From positions 22,449,210 to 22,513,209 of the forward strand of contig NC_134030.1 of the NCBI RefSeq assembly GCF_964204645.1: a DNA stretch of 64,000 nt, given 5' to 3'. The notes under the pieces were generated by a model. The model ran no database searches. It was not told the DNA's origin and saw nothing but the letters and a program-made list of their open reading frames with translations. A program made the position numbers and the translations under genes. Shown here piece after piece: positions 10,265-22,088 of this stretch (its first letter is position 1; every line of letters starts with the position of its first letter). Source of the DNA: Tubulanus polymorphus. Taxonomy: Eukaryota; Nemertea; Palaeonemertea; Tubulaniformes; Tubulanidae.

Positions 10265-12056
10265 ATGGCTACCAGTAATCCTGATCGCTTTGAACTTTCC
10301 GTTTCTTTCCAAGGACGTCGCGTTAATGTTTGGTCCGATGAGGATAATGTCTACAGGACGATACAAAATTACTTTTATCAGCCGTTGTTTAATTTGGAAT
10401 CAGATCGGATAACTGTGGATGGAAATTTATTACAACTAGATATAATTATGTGGAGTGAAGAATTAGAGAATGTAATTAAACACGAACTGAACACCATTTA
10501 CACAGGACATGTAATAGCGGTGCAAATGATGCCGTTTGATGAGGTAAAAATCTATCATTTTCATTTTCACTTTCATCGTCATCCGCGTATGATACTAGAT
10601 GGGTTACCACTGCGAGGTGAGAGACAAATAAAACTATAGTTTTTTTTTCTTTCAGGTGAAATTATCATGGAGAGGAGCGCCACCTGGTGTCGAGATACCG
10701 GATCATCCCATCCCGTTCAATCACCAACCTCAGAATCATGTGTTTGTCGTTAGATGTGAAAGTAAAGAAATGTGTGAAATCTACAAATCGCGACTTCAAC
10801 AATCACCGCAATCGATAGGTTCGGGTCTTGTGATCGGTGCTAGTCGTCACGGGAACGAATACGTGTTTAGAGTGAACACTGAACCGATCATTGGAGCGCA
10901 GACAGTTCGACCAGACATTGATGAATGTCACGATCATGTTAAACTGTTTCATGATAATTTAGTAAATCAATTCTGTCAAATGAAACACACTTTAGAAACA
11001 GTTGAAGAGAGATTGAACCAGGGCTGTACTGAACACCAGCTTGTAGCATTGGAAGCAAAACTGAACAAAACTATCGATGACGCGATAGGGGGAACTACTG
11101 GTGACGTCATAGGGAGAATTGATGAATTAGAAAGATCTACTGATGATCTCACATGCCATATGGAACATGACGTCATCGATTCATTGATGATCAATACACA
11201 GGTTCAGATAGACTTCTCACCCGTTCTAGTGACGTCACTACCTGGTGGGCACGTGGGTCGACAGTCACGTGTAATATGTGCGGACTGGGGGTCCAGCAAT
11301 ATTTATTACATGGATGATGATAACGTAATGAAGAGATACGTTAAGTGTAATGGCCGTGTTATAGGACTCCTTAATGATAATTACGGACATCTGTTTGTAC
11401 TCGTGAAGAAAAAGACGAAATTCTACCTGAGAAAATATAAAAATCGAGACAAACTGATTCAAGATGGTATCAATGATATCCTGCCTCATTTTACAACCCT
11501 AGTAATCAGTGGTGACAATATCTATATACAGTCAGGGAGGGACATTCGTGTTTTACATTTACTAGAAAACCCTAAAAACAGTTTGATAGATAGAAACCGA
11601 GTGAATAAATATCAGCTCCCGGATGGAGAGTACAGTCATTTCAATTGTTTCACTGTCGACTCACGGGGACGGATGTTCGTTTATTGTAATCGTACGAATA
11701 GTTTTTTATTTTTAACAGCAGAAGCAAAACCGATCAGTTCTATTGATATCAAAGATTGCGGGCTTACATTCGATCCAAGGCGGGGACGCCCGTGCATTAT
11801 AAGTGATAAACACGTATTATTATCGGTAAACCCTGGATACCCTGATTGCAGAGGAGCTGTGATGAGTTTCAGATATAATGATCAGGGGTTCATAGATCGC
11901 CCGCGTATAGTACTGAACTCAACAGACAGTGTGACATGTCAGATATATCAAGTGCGTGACAGCAACACTGTAGCTATCCGTCACTATGATGACAGAAATG
12001 ATCGACACTCATTGAGAATTTATAATATAAACAATATACATGCTCTTACGAAATAA
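10265..12056 (+). CDS. family X gene A: coiled-coil plus propeller-like protein, two exons
   Basis: Not a family I recognise. Exon 1 is 10265-10543 (93 codons, donor GATGAG|GTAAAA) and exon 2 is 10656-12056 (acceptor TTTCTTTCAG|GTG). The 112-bp intron restores the frame, which the GAG|GTGAG site further down would not. The product is 559 aa, with no signal peptide or membrane segment. Residues 1-93 are a compact acidic N-terminal domain (FELSVSFQGRRVNVWSDEDN). Roughly 94-170 is mixed alpha/beta with VVRCESKEMCEIYKSRLQQS. About 190-270 is predicted coiled coil (LETVEERLNQ, LVALEAKLNKTIDDAIG). From about 290 to the end there are repeated strand-like segments (GRVIGLLNDNYGHLFVLV, NCFTVDSRGRMFVYC) resembling an NHL/WD-type propeller, so it looks like a TRIM protein without RING or B-boxes. 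Function is unknown. A close paralogue lies at 15.3 kb. Confidence 0.8.
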
Positions 12057-12072
12057 AATCAGTTTACATGTA

Positions 12073-12141
12073 GTTTACCGAACTATACAGACAGTGTGGT
12101 GTGTGACAGTAACACTGTAAGTGCTGTCTATCGCTATGATT
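12073..12141 (+). pseudogene. decayed copy of family X 3' end
   Basis: Directly after the gene A stop, TTACCGAACTATACAGACAG ... GTGTGTGACAGTAACACTGTA ... CTATCGCTATGATTAAG repeats, in shortened form, the last part of the gene A coding region (TGAACTCAACAGACAG ... GTGCGTGACAGCAACACTGTA ... CGTCACTATGATG). It is a remnant of a tandem duplication. Confidence 0.6.
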
Positions 12142-12591
12142 AAGTAATAAACATGAATCACTTGTATAGAGTCAACAAGAGACCAGCCGGTTTGAAGTAT
12201 AGAGACTTTATAAAACCGGTGTACAATCGAGTAGAACAGATTTGACCTCCGTAATCAATCATCCTGATTTCATACCGATATTGATTAACAACAAACGATA
12301 AGTTTCTAAAGTTTATTACTGTAATAATAAAAAGATGAGGAAAGTACGTGTCACGTGACATATTCTTAGCTCTATAAGGCTGAAAAATGATACCATGTTT
12401 CTCCAAATTGGCCGGGTCAATTTTGTAAACTGCAATAAGATTTGTAATCAGTTTATTTCTATAGCTTATATGGGTCTGTTCTGGCAAGCCTGAATATGAT
12501 TTTTTTTAAAGTTATGTACAGGGTAGATATAGGCAGCCGGTCGGGTCAATTTTTAAACTCAGCGGACGTAGAGACAAGGTATCATTTTAAT

Positions 12592-12826
12592 ACGATAAAA
12601 ACCCACTATCTACAGATTAAAAGAATTTAAAAACAAGAATTTATTTATTCAATCTAAAATATATAGAATACACGACGTTTCGATCTCACCCTAGAAATCA
12701 TCGCCAGGTGTGATGATCTCTAGGGTGAGATCGAAACGTCGTGTATTCTATATATTTTAGATTGAATAAATAAATTCCTGTTTTTAAATTCTTTTAATCT
12801 GTAAATAGTGGGTTTTTTATCTTATT
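12592..12826. mobile_element. foldback (MITE-like) element with hammerhead-like centre
   Basis: Two arms of about 105 bp are near-perfect inverted repeats. The left end begins ATAAAAACCCACTATCTACA and the right end is its complement (TGTAAATAGTGGGTTTTTT). The arms meet at 12671-12743 in two opposed motifs of the form stem-loop-GAAACGTCGTG. No ORF. The same terminal sequence bounds a second copy at 29329-29455 and a half copy at 26605-26770. Confidence 0.85.
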
Positions 12827-13515
12827 ATCCGTTCACCACGTTTCAGTGCACAGGTTATCGTTCTATAAGGTATAATTTTATTAGCGTAAAATGATAGTTA
12901 ATAAAAGTTCGTAGAGTTAATTTTGATGATCTTCAACTTTACAGGAAATACATGTATCTTATCGCCATTAAGAAGCAACTCAGTTAGAAATGTTATCTTT
13001 AAGAAAACTAGGAGTTCATAGGGACACTTGGATGGAGTGCTCGACGACTCCAATATTCAACAACCCGGTGAACGAATACCAGTAACCACTTAACCTTAGA
13101 ATTCATCACAATAATCTGCACGTGGATCTGATACATTGACAGTGACCGATTCTTGTGGGCGGGTAAGAGGGGGACTGCATGGTCCACGGTTATAAACAGT
13201 AGAACCATCTGGTCGCTCGGAAGGCTTCCACCTATAAGGCGCTGATGATGTATATTGTCTTCTAGGGTATTCAATTTGTTGTCTTAACGAATAATTTTTG
13301 TATTATAGAACCTGCCATGAGCTAGATTTAATTGCGGTGACAAAAAGTGCATGGTGCCAATTTATATCTGGAAATACCATGTGGGCTAAAAAGGTGCACT
13401 TTTAGAAGATTTAACTTTGACTCATTTATTGTAAATTGGTGAAAGAGTATAAACACCAGATTCGACAAAATAAATGAATTTCATTTTGATAGTTCTATAA
13501 TATTTCGACACTTTT
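12827..13515. other. spacer duplicated at 32.6-34.5 kb
   Basis: No gene seen. 13008-13180 is clearly similar to 33125-33305 (CACTTGGAT, ATTCAACAACCCGGTGAACG, CACAATAATCTG, CTTGTGGGCGGGT in the same order). 13430-13515 is similar to the 3' flank of the dynein tail exon at 34420-34515 (AAATGAATTTCATTTTGAT, ATTTTGACACTTTT, GTTGGTTT). Confidence 0.7.
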
Positions 13516-13549
13516 TTGTTCAATTTTTGCGCAACAATGTTGGTTTTAT

Positions 13550-14032
13550 TCAAATCTCGGAATCATCGAGCTGGCCATTATCCTGATGATCTTGTTGCTC
13601 CTCATCCTGATGATCTTGTTGCCCCTCATGTTGATCATCCTGTAGCCCCTCATACCTCTCACCACGTTGCCCCTCATTGTGATCATCCAGCAGCCCCTCA
13701 TGGTGATCGTCCTGCTGCACCTCATGATCATCCTGCTGCCCCTCACCCTGATCACCATCATGCTTCCCCTCACCAGTCACCTTGACATATTGTATTAACT
13801 CAATTTTCAAATTCTGCTGGAAATGATTTTGAGCCGCATTTGAGGTTTCATCCTGATCACGATCTTCAAATGGGATTGGCCCAGACTGATCAGCACCATC
13901 AGTTTGTGATCTCAGGGTCGCTTCTTCAGCATCTGTATCTTCGGCTGCTGCAGCAGGTGCGTGACTCGTGCTACATCGAAAATTCACCACTACCAGAAAA
14001 ACGACGAATTTCAGGGTTGTCATCAGATACAT
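13550..14032 (-). CDS. chimeric ORF: copy of dynein tail-exon end with signal-peptide-like N-terminus
   Basis: A 160-codon single ORF. If translation starts at the second Met (residue 4), the N-terminus is a good signal peptide: basic start, hydrophobic FVVFLVVV, then small residues CSTSHA. The middle, SHAPAAAAEDTD...LRSQTDG and DQSGPIPFEDRDQDETSNAAQ, matches the dynein tail exon (SDAPAAAA...PRSQTDS and DQSGLSPSTERDLHETSNAP). After the shared KVTGEGKH (KVTGDGQH in the parent) comes a new acidic Gln/Asp/His repeat (QQDDHEG-type units, residues about 90-155). The 3' flank also matches that of the parent. Homology stops near 13,960, so the hydrophobic start comes from unrelated sequence. No splice site, TATA box or expression evidence can be seen, so it may be a pseudogene. 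Confidence 0.45.
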   Translation of the reverse strand: MYLMTTLKFVVFLVVVNFRCSTSHAPAAAAEDTDAEEATLRSQTDGADQSGPIPFEDRDQDETSNAAQNHFQQNLKIELIQYVKVTGEGKHDGDQGEGQQDDHEVQQDDHHEGLLDDHNEGQRGERYEGLQDDQHEGQQDHQDEEQQDHQDNGQLDDSEI

Positions 14033-14060
14033 TAATTATTCGAGACCAAGTAAAGAATGA

Positions 14061-15060
14061 CTGAAATTATAAACAAACTAAATCTCAGTTGTGTTCAGCA
14101 TATATAAATATACAATATTGAGAGGGTGTGGTCTATCTGATATGTAGCGAGTGTGACAATGACTGTCTTATGCGGCACTGGCATGTAGGTAATTCTAACA
14201 TACTCTGGCAAGTGAGGAATTTAACTTTTCTCATTTTACGATCATCTCCCGCCAGGGATTCGAACCCGCTACGCTAAAGCCGTTCCCATCACGACTGGTC
14301 CTTACCAGCCGCAAGAACTGGCCTAAGCAAACTGATATAACACTGTTCCCTACGAAACAAGATCTGACACTTTAGTCATGTTATTTGAATATCTAATAGT
14401 AAAATCAATAACCCGTTACTTGAACACGTACCTTACTACGTCACACTCTCGCGGGCGATAGGTAAACAACACTCACCTTCAGCTTCCGCGAGTTGTTACT
14501 TTAAACGTCTGTCTATGTCAACTCCGAATAACACCATCTGTTCCCCATAAAATACAATTCAAATTCTTTTTTAAACAGTCATAACTGTCATAACATCGGA
14601 TAGTGATCGCAATATAACTATAAATTTTTTCAGTTAGATAAATGAGAAACTTACGAGTTCTCTAATTCTGCAGCAGCCGTTTCTACGATATCATCATCAG
14701 TCAGCAGATCGAAGATAACTAGACACTGATAATTCAACCACACATTTATGAAGATGAAAATTCTATACCATATGTGAGTAGCCTCTACAATTGAGACCCC
14801 GAACGTGAATTATTCGCTCGAACTGTTAAACCACGAAATAAGAAGTGTAACCTGTCGTGTCGTTCGAACTAAGTATATTCAGAGTAAACAAGACGAAATC
14901 AAGTTTACCCAGTAATTGGTTGATTAACACCATCGATCTCCACAAGAGTCTCTGCACCGAGCATCGAACTGTTCGACTATATTATACAACGCCTAAGTGT
15001 ATTTACATAATTTCTGGTGTTGGAGGTAACAACATTTAAAAATGGTTTCATTTGTTTATT
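14061..15060. other. spacer upstream of family X gene B
   Basis: No coding exon supported. A single B-box-like GGGTTCGAATCCC (minus strand, 14245-14257) is present without a matching A-box or cloverleaf. Confidence 0.5.
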
Positions 15061-15069
15061 TTTCTAAAT

Positions 15070-15136
15070 CACGTGTTTGTATTACATCTGTATTTAACGA
15101 CGACGACCTATTTTTGAAACGGTAAAATTCTTACCG
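15070..15136 (+). promoter_or_regulatory. conserved upstream block of family X gene B
   Basis: Same block as in front of gene A: CACGTG at 15070-15075 and the palindrome CGGTAAAATTCTTACCG at 15120-15136, about 160 bp before the ATG. The downstream TATA-like sequence is less clear here (TATAATTCATAG). Confidence 0.4.
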
Positions 15137-15292
15137 AACTGGTTCTTGCCGCACCCGCCTTTTGTATAGTTATAATTCATAGACGCTAAACAGAACCCTG
15201 GAAATATCACCCGATTGTTCCGATATAAAAGTTATGCAACGCCCAAGTTGTGTATTTAGTTTATATTTGATGGTCATCAATAACGCGTCAAC

Positions 15293-17069
15293 ATGGCTAC
15301 CAGTAATCCCGATCGCTTTGAACTGTCCGTTCCTTTCAAAGGGCGTCGCGTTAATGTTTGGTCTGACGAGAATAATGTCTACAGGACGATACAAAATTAC
15401 TTTTATCAGCCGTTGTTTAATTTGGAATCTGATCGGATAACTGTGGATGGAAATCTATTACAACTTGATATAATAATGTGGAGTGAAGAATTAGAGAATG
15501 TTATTAAACACGAACTGAACACCATTTACACAGGACATGTAATAGCGGTGCAAATGATGCCGTTTGATGAGGTAAAAATCTATCATTTTCACTTTTACTT
15601 TCATCGTCACCCGCGTATGATACTAGATGGGTTTCCACTGCGAGGTGAGAGACAAATAAAAATGTGGTTTTCTATTTCAGGTGAAATTAGAATGGAGACA
15701 AACGCCACCTGGTGCGGAGATACCGCATCATCCCATCCCGTTCAATCATCAACCTCAGAATCACGTGTTTGTCGTTAGATGTGAAAATGAAGAAATGTGT
15801 GAAGTCTACAAATCGCGACTTCAACAATCACCGCAATCGATAGGTTCGGGTCTTGTGATCGGTGCTAGTCGCCACGGGAACGAATACGTGTTTAGAGTGA
15901 ACACTGAACCGATCATTGAAGCGCAGACAGTTCGACCAGACATTGATGAATGTCATGATCATGTTAAACTGTTTCATGATAATTTAGTAAATAAATTCTG
16001 TCAATTGAAACTGTCAGTAGAACAACTTGAAGAGAGATTGAACCGGTGCTGTACTGAACAACAACTTGTAGCATTGGAAGTAAAATTGAACAAAACTATC
16101 GATGACGCGATAGGGGGAACTATTGGTGATGTCATAGGGAGAATTGATGAAGTGGAAAGATCTACTGATAACGGCATATTTAATTTAGAACTTGACGTCA
16201 TTGATTCATTGATGACCAGTCAACAAGTTCTGACAGACTTCAGACCAAACCTAGTGACGTCATTACCTGGTGAGCAGACGGGTCGACAGTCACGTATAAT
16301 ATGTGCTGACTGGGAAACCAGTGATATCTATATTAATGCAGTGAATAAATACATAACATGTAGTGGCCGTGTACTAGGACTCGCAACTGATAGTGACGGG
16401 TGTCTATTTGTACTCGTGTGGAAAAACACGAAATTCTACCTGAGAAAATATAAATATCAACAGAAACTGTTACAAGAAGATATTACTAGTATCGTGTCTA
16501 GATTTCAAACCTTAGTAATCAGTGGTCATAGTGTCTACGTGCAGTCAGAAAGAGACGTTCATGTTTTACGTTTGCTAGAAAACCCTGTAAACAGTTTGAT
16601 TGATAGAAACCGAGTGAAGAGATATCAGCTCCCGGATGGGGATTACCGTTTTGTAAAGTGTTTCACTGTCGACTCACGGGGACGGATGTTTGTTTATTGT
16701 ATTCGTTCAAAAAGATTATTATATTTAACAGCAGAAGCGGAATTAATCAGTGTTATTCATATGATGAATTGCGGGCTTACATTCGATCCACATGCGGGAT
16801 CCCCGTGTGTTATAAGTAATAAACATGTATTACTATCGGTAAACCCAGGAAACTGTGATAACAGAGGATCTGTTATTAGTATCAGATATAATAATCAGGG
16901 GTTCATAGATCGCCCGCGTATAGTACTGAACTCTACAGACAGTTTGACATGTGAGATACATCAAGTGTGTGACAGCAACACTGTAGCTATCCGTCACTAT
17001 GATAACAGTAATGAACGACATTCATTGAGAATTTATGATATAAACACTGTTCCTGCTCATAGGCAATAA
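15293..17069 (+). CDS. family X gene B, paralogue of gene A, two exons
   Basis: Exon 1 is 15293-15571 (donor GATGAG|GTAAAA) and exon 2 is 15681-17069, giving 555 aa. Intron (109 bp) and exon 1 are nearly identical to gene A, so the duplication is recent, yet both frames are intact. Divergence is concentrated in two places: the end of the coiled coil (gene A DDLTCHMEHDVID versus gene B DNGIFNLELDVID) and loops of the propeller-like half (NRTNSFLFLTAEAKPI versus IRSKRLLYLTAEAELI). The core strands (FTVDSRGRMFVYC, NQGFIDRPRIVLNSTDS) are unchanged. Reading through the intron stays open until 15778 in this copy, but into a frame that is not homologous to anything, so I treat it as intron. It has the same unknown role as gene A. 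Confidence 0.8.
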
Positions 17070-18463
17070 GGAGGGCCTGTCCAGGGGCAGACTTTGACAG
17101 GAGCAAAAAATGAAAAGGGCATATTATATACTGAATAGGGCAAGCTAAGTATCCACGCAGCCCAAAAAAGGGTCTAGAAAATCCGAAATTTCAGCACAAT
17201 TTCATGCAATTTTTAGGCACTTGAGGGACATAAGAGAAACCTCAAGGCACATTTGTTTGAAATCTGTTTTCACAAACCATTTCAGTTAGTAGGAAAATCG
17301 TCTTTGTTTATACCAGTTTACAAACCGGTTTTGCATAAACCGACGTCTTTATTCAGCCGTAAACGGTTTGCGCAAACCGACTAAAACGTTCACGGAGCAA
17401 CATCAAACCGACTTTTCCAAGATGGCGGAATAAGGAAATTTTCGATGTCAGCTGACTTAAATTGACTTTTCGTTCAGTCCCAATTGTTCACAGTACGGCA
17501 AACCGATTTATGACGCAATAAACCGATTTAAACCGGTTTATACAAACCGATTTCAAACAAATGCGCCTCCGACTCTACTTGTTTAACGGTGTGTTGTGCG
17601 CAAGACGCTTTGTTTTCTACCCGGTTGCGAAGATCCTCAGTACTAAACGTCACCGTGCTTCTGCGTTACATATTTTAAACGTATAATACTAAAATAGTTT
17701 CCATTACACTCATCGCTATAAGACAACCGTTAATTGTCGTTATACAGAATTGTTTTATTTTTCATACCGAACAAAATGAGAAAATATTTTTCAAGATAAT
17801 GTTAGATTTAAACGTTAGAAATACGCAAATTTTGAGAAAACTCAACAGCGCTTTCAATCCGAACCATGTCTTTATTGTCAGATGTACACATGGAGTAGCT
17901 GGCTACAAGGGTAGGACTGTCTAATTTCAGTATGACTTTCCCTACGCCTCTCTTGGACCAGGTCTGCACTTCCCTGTCGAGTACCGACACATAGTTTCAG
18001 TCTGGTGCAGTGATGAGTTTGGTAGAAAAAAACTCCGTGTATTTTCAAGGTTCAAATCAAACTGAATTTGGATTAAAAACGCAGATGAAATTAGTTCAAT
18101 CCTCGTTCGGGTACCGGCACACACTTGATGGCGTAAAAATACACCGGGTCATCCGTACTGGAAATTGGTTCATTTTCAATGAGATTCTAACTGGATCTTT
18201 AGACGTCCAAATCCGAAAAAAGATGCACTTTCACACTCAGTGATTATAGATTTCACTGAAAATCTATTTACTATTTGGAAAAGTTGAATTCGAATTTAAG
18301 TGAAATGTAGAAGTGAGACTGAAGCTTGATAACCCAGTAACTATTAGGGATACCTGGTAGATCCTCGCATAATACTCACAATGCCACACAATAGTGGTGC
18401 CGGTAACCTAATTGAGTAAAGAGTTGATGAAAAGAATTAGGTGACGTTTATGTCGTCTCGCGT
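17070..18463. repeat. start of lectin cassette 1, CGGTTT-rich block and conserved flank
   Basis: 17270-17560 is dense in CGGTTT/AAACCG words in both orientations, including a perfect AAACCGGTTT at 17530-17539. The whole block recurs at 27900-28240, and its right-hand end recurs at 22085. The following sequence (17565-18000) is repeated at 22085-22560. The minus-strand ORFs it produces change between copies and carry no recognisable domain. Confidence 0.6.
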
Positions 18464-20024
<1,561 letters not shown>

Positions 20025-21800
20025 ATTCAAGTCAATATTTTCCTTTATCTATAACTGATAACAAACACGAATAGATAGAACAGTTTTAGCTTTTGAATAA
20101 ATTTCGCTGTTTTAATTGCTAAAAAATCTAACAGAATGTTCGTCGTCGAAAAGGAACTGCTTCCAGTGGTTACTGGGAATTATAGGGCTACCGCGAGTAG
20201 CGCATGCGCGTGAAATGTTCAGCGAGTTCTGAATCATTCAAGGATCTAAGGAAAGCGTGAAAAAAAGATACGCGTGAATTATCAAAGTATTTTGTACATT
20301 TCTGTCAGGTTGCTACAAACAATCCTCGAAAATGAATATTTACCTGTCTCCAGCGTCCTTAGGGAACTCGATGAAAACTGAACTGTCATCGATATTTCAT
20401 CGAATTTAGAATTAATGTAGATTTTATTTGTTAAATAGACTTTTGCAATTGGCGTATAATCGAAAGGCCATATTGTTTCAAAGTCGATTGAAAATTGAGT
20501 GAAGAATCAGAGGTATATTTACTTTACATTTGTAAAAATAATTCAAGATAGAAAACTGTGAGTAAAAGCTATTAACTTTCAAAACAGTTTGTTTAAAAAT
20601 CGTGTATGTTCCCGGTGTTATTTTACTTACGGTTTCTGGCAGCGAATTCCACGATTTGTTAAATGATTATTTTACCGGAATTATATATATGCGTGGTATC
20701 GATTTTGCTTGAAAACATGTGCACCAAAAGCAAACACGAAAAATGCTTTACTGTCGCTTAATTTTGAAAAATATCCCTGAGAGCGGCTAGGTGATCAATA
20801 GCTTTAAGCTATTTACTTCATCAGGCTCAATATATATTACTTAATTTTCTATTTAAATGCGTATCTTTTTGAATGGTCTTTTATGATTTAATCGTTGATA
20901 AAGAACAATAACAGAGGTTTTAAATAGACTATAATTTTATTTGGAGGAATCATTCAATTATTAAACGTGTCAATCTGCTTTCTGGGGCGAGATGTTCCAT
21001 TCTTCCCATTTTTCCAACCTCGATACTCCATATACTTCACGTGCGTTCGGGACTACATCTTTAGACATTTTCAATTGGCCCTTCCGAGCTCCCATCAGGG
21101 CCGTAGCTAGCGTTTGAATTTTATGGGGGCAGAGAAACCCGAAAAAGGACTGTTATATAGGATATTGTTTTATAACAATAGTATTTGCAAAAATGGCACT
21201 TTTCCAAAATGTGTAGGGGGACACCACTGCCCCCTGTTTAATACGACCCTAATATATGTAAGGAGTTGTACTATTGCCCTTCTCGGGTCCCATAAACGTG
21301 GTCTTGAGAAATTATCGTATGTTCAGTTCTTATTCCTCACAGGTTTTCTGTTTGAAACATTATAAGAATAAACACCAGACTTCAAGTGTTTCACCCGAGA
21401 CATTCTTAACTGAAAAGAGCGTACACGCGTACACAAACACCAGACAATATCATTTCAGCGATTAAACGTCCACAAATTCATAACGGAAGTTTAAGAGTCT
21501 ACGGATTGTTAGGTTACACTATGTTACAGATGGTTACACTCGGTGGTTAAAGACTGCATTTAATAAAATTATATTTCAAATGGAAAATTATTGAATAATA
21601 TCATATGATATGTCTGGTATCGATTATGCGTGAAAATACATGTCCTGGAAGCAAACATGGGTGAAGCTTTGTAAGGTACTTGATCTGAGCAAATACTAAT
21701 GGGCAGCGGTTGTCTCCAGTTTTAATCGATAATAACGAGAGAAATCCCACTTTAAATTCAGCCAAAACATTTAAAAGTTCTATGGTAAAATGGTATATTA
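20025..21800. repeat. upstream part of lectin cassette 1
   Basis: The sequence just upstream of the lectin ATG (GTTATCAGTTATAGATAAAGG on the minus strand) is conserved in all three cassettes and may be the core promoter. 20603-20760 (TTACTTACGGTTTCTGGCAG, ATTATTTTACCGGAATTATA) recurs at 25511-25690 and 30736-30900; only copy 2 keeps it open for 66 codons. 20930-21480 recurs at 25780-26160 and 31010-31440. No further gene supported. Confidence 0.6.
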
Positions 21801-21845
21801 CGAGCAACGTTTCGGCTTAATACTATAAGCCATCATTGTGCGTAC
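21801..21845 (-). ncRNA. degenerate hammerhead-like motif
   Basis: On the minus strand: GATGGCTTATAGTATTAAGC (stem-loop), then CGAAACGTTGCTCG. The 3' half of the core (GAAAC) is intact, but the CTGATGA side has changed, so it is probably inactive. It abuts the family X fragment on its right. Confidence 0.45.
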
Positions 21846-21855
21846 TGTGGAAGGT

Positions 21856-22088
21856 ACGTGCGTTATAAGTATAAAAGAAAGTGATGAAGAAGTATTTCTA
21901 TCGGTAAATTATGTCTCCTTAGTAGTATATAGGCTGTGATAAGTTTAAGACATAATGATCAGGGGTTTATAGATCACCCGCGTATAGTACTGGACTCTAC
22001 ACACATTAAGACATGGGAGATGCATCAAGTGTGTGACAGCAGCGCTGTAGCTATCCGCCCCTGGGATAACAATAATGAACACCACACA
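21856..22088 (+). pseudogene. family X 3' fragment 1
   Basis: Starts at a sequence matching gene B near 16808 (TTATAAGTxATAAA) and runs through AATGATCAGGGGTTTATAGA, CCGCGTATAGTACT and GTGTGTGACAGCAGCGCTGTA. It is frameshifted and interrupted early (GTAGTATATAGG) and lacks the natural stop. It ends where the CGGTTT-associated flank begins. Confidence 0.8.

Noticed and set aside
10617-10655. Alternative 39-bp intron in gene A using CGAG|GTGAGA
   Set aside because: It is very short and its length (divisible by three) would not bring exon 1 into the frame of exon 2.
12158-12487. 109-codon minus-strand ORF after gene A
   Set aside because: The matching spacer at 32.6-32.9 kb does not keep the frame, so there is no sign of selection for coding.
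14230-14310. Possible tRNA gene on the minus strand (GGGTTCGAATCCC)
   Set aside because: No matching A-box at proper distance and no cloverleaf or acceptor pairing. A similar lone B-box in the TEN1 leader (about 4,686-4,698) was rejected for the same reason.
15293-15778. Reading family X exon 1 straight on as a single 161-aa gene, or a +1 frameshift into exon 2
   Set aside because: A GAG|GTAAAA donor and TTTCAG acceptor in both paralogues give an intron (109/112 bp) that restores the conserved frame; gene A has a stop inside this region.
20603-20760. Conserved stretch resembling part of a BTB-type domain (LLTVSGSEFHDMLNDYF in the 25.5-kb copy)
   Set aside because: Open only in one of three cassettes, without splice support or the rest of the domain; its conservation is explained by cassette duplication.
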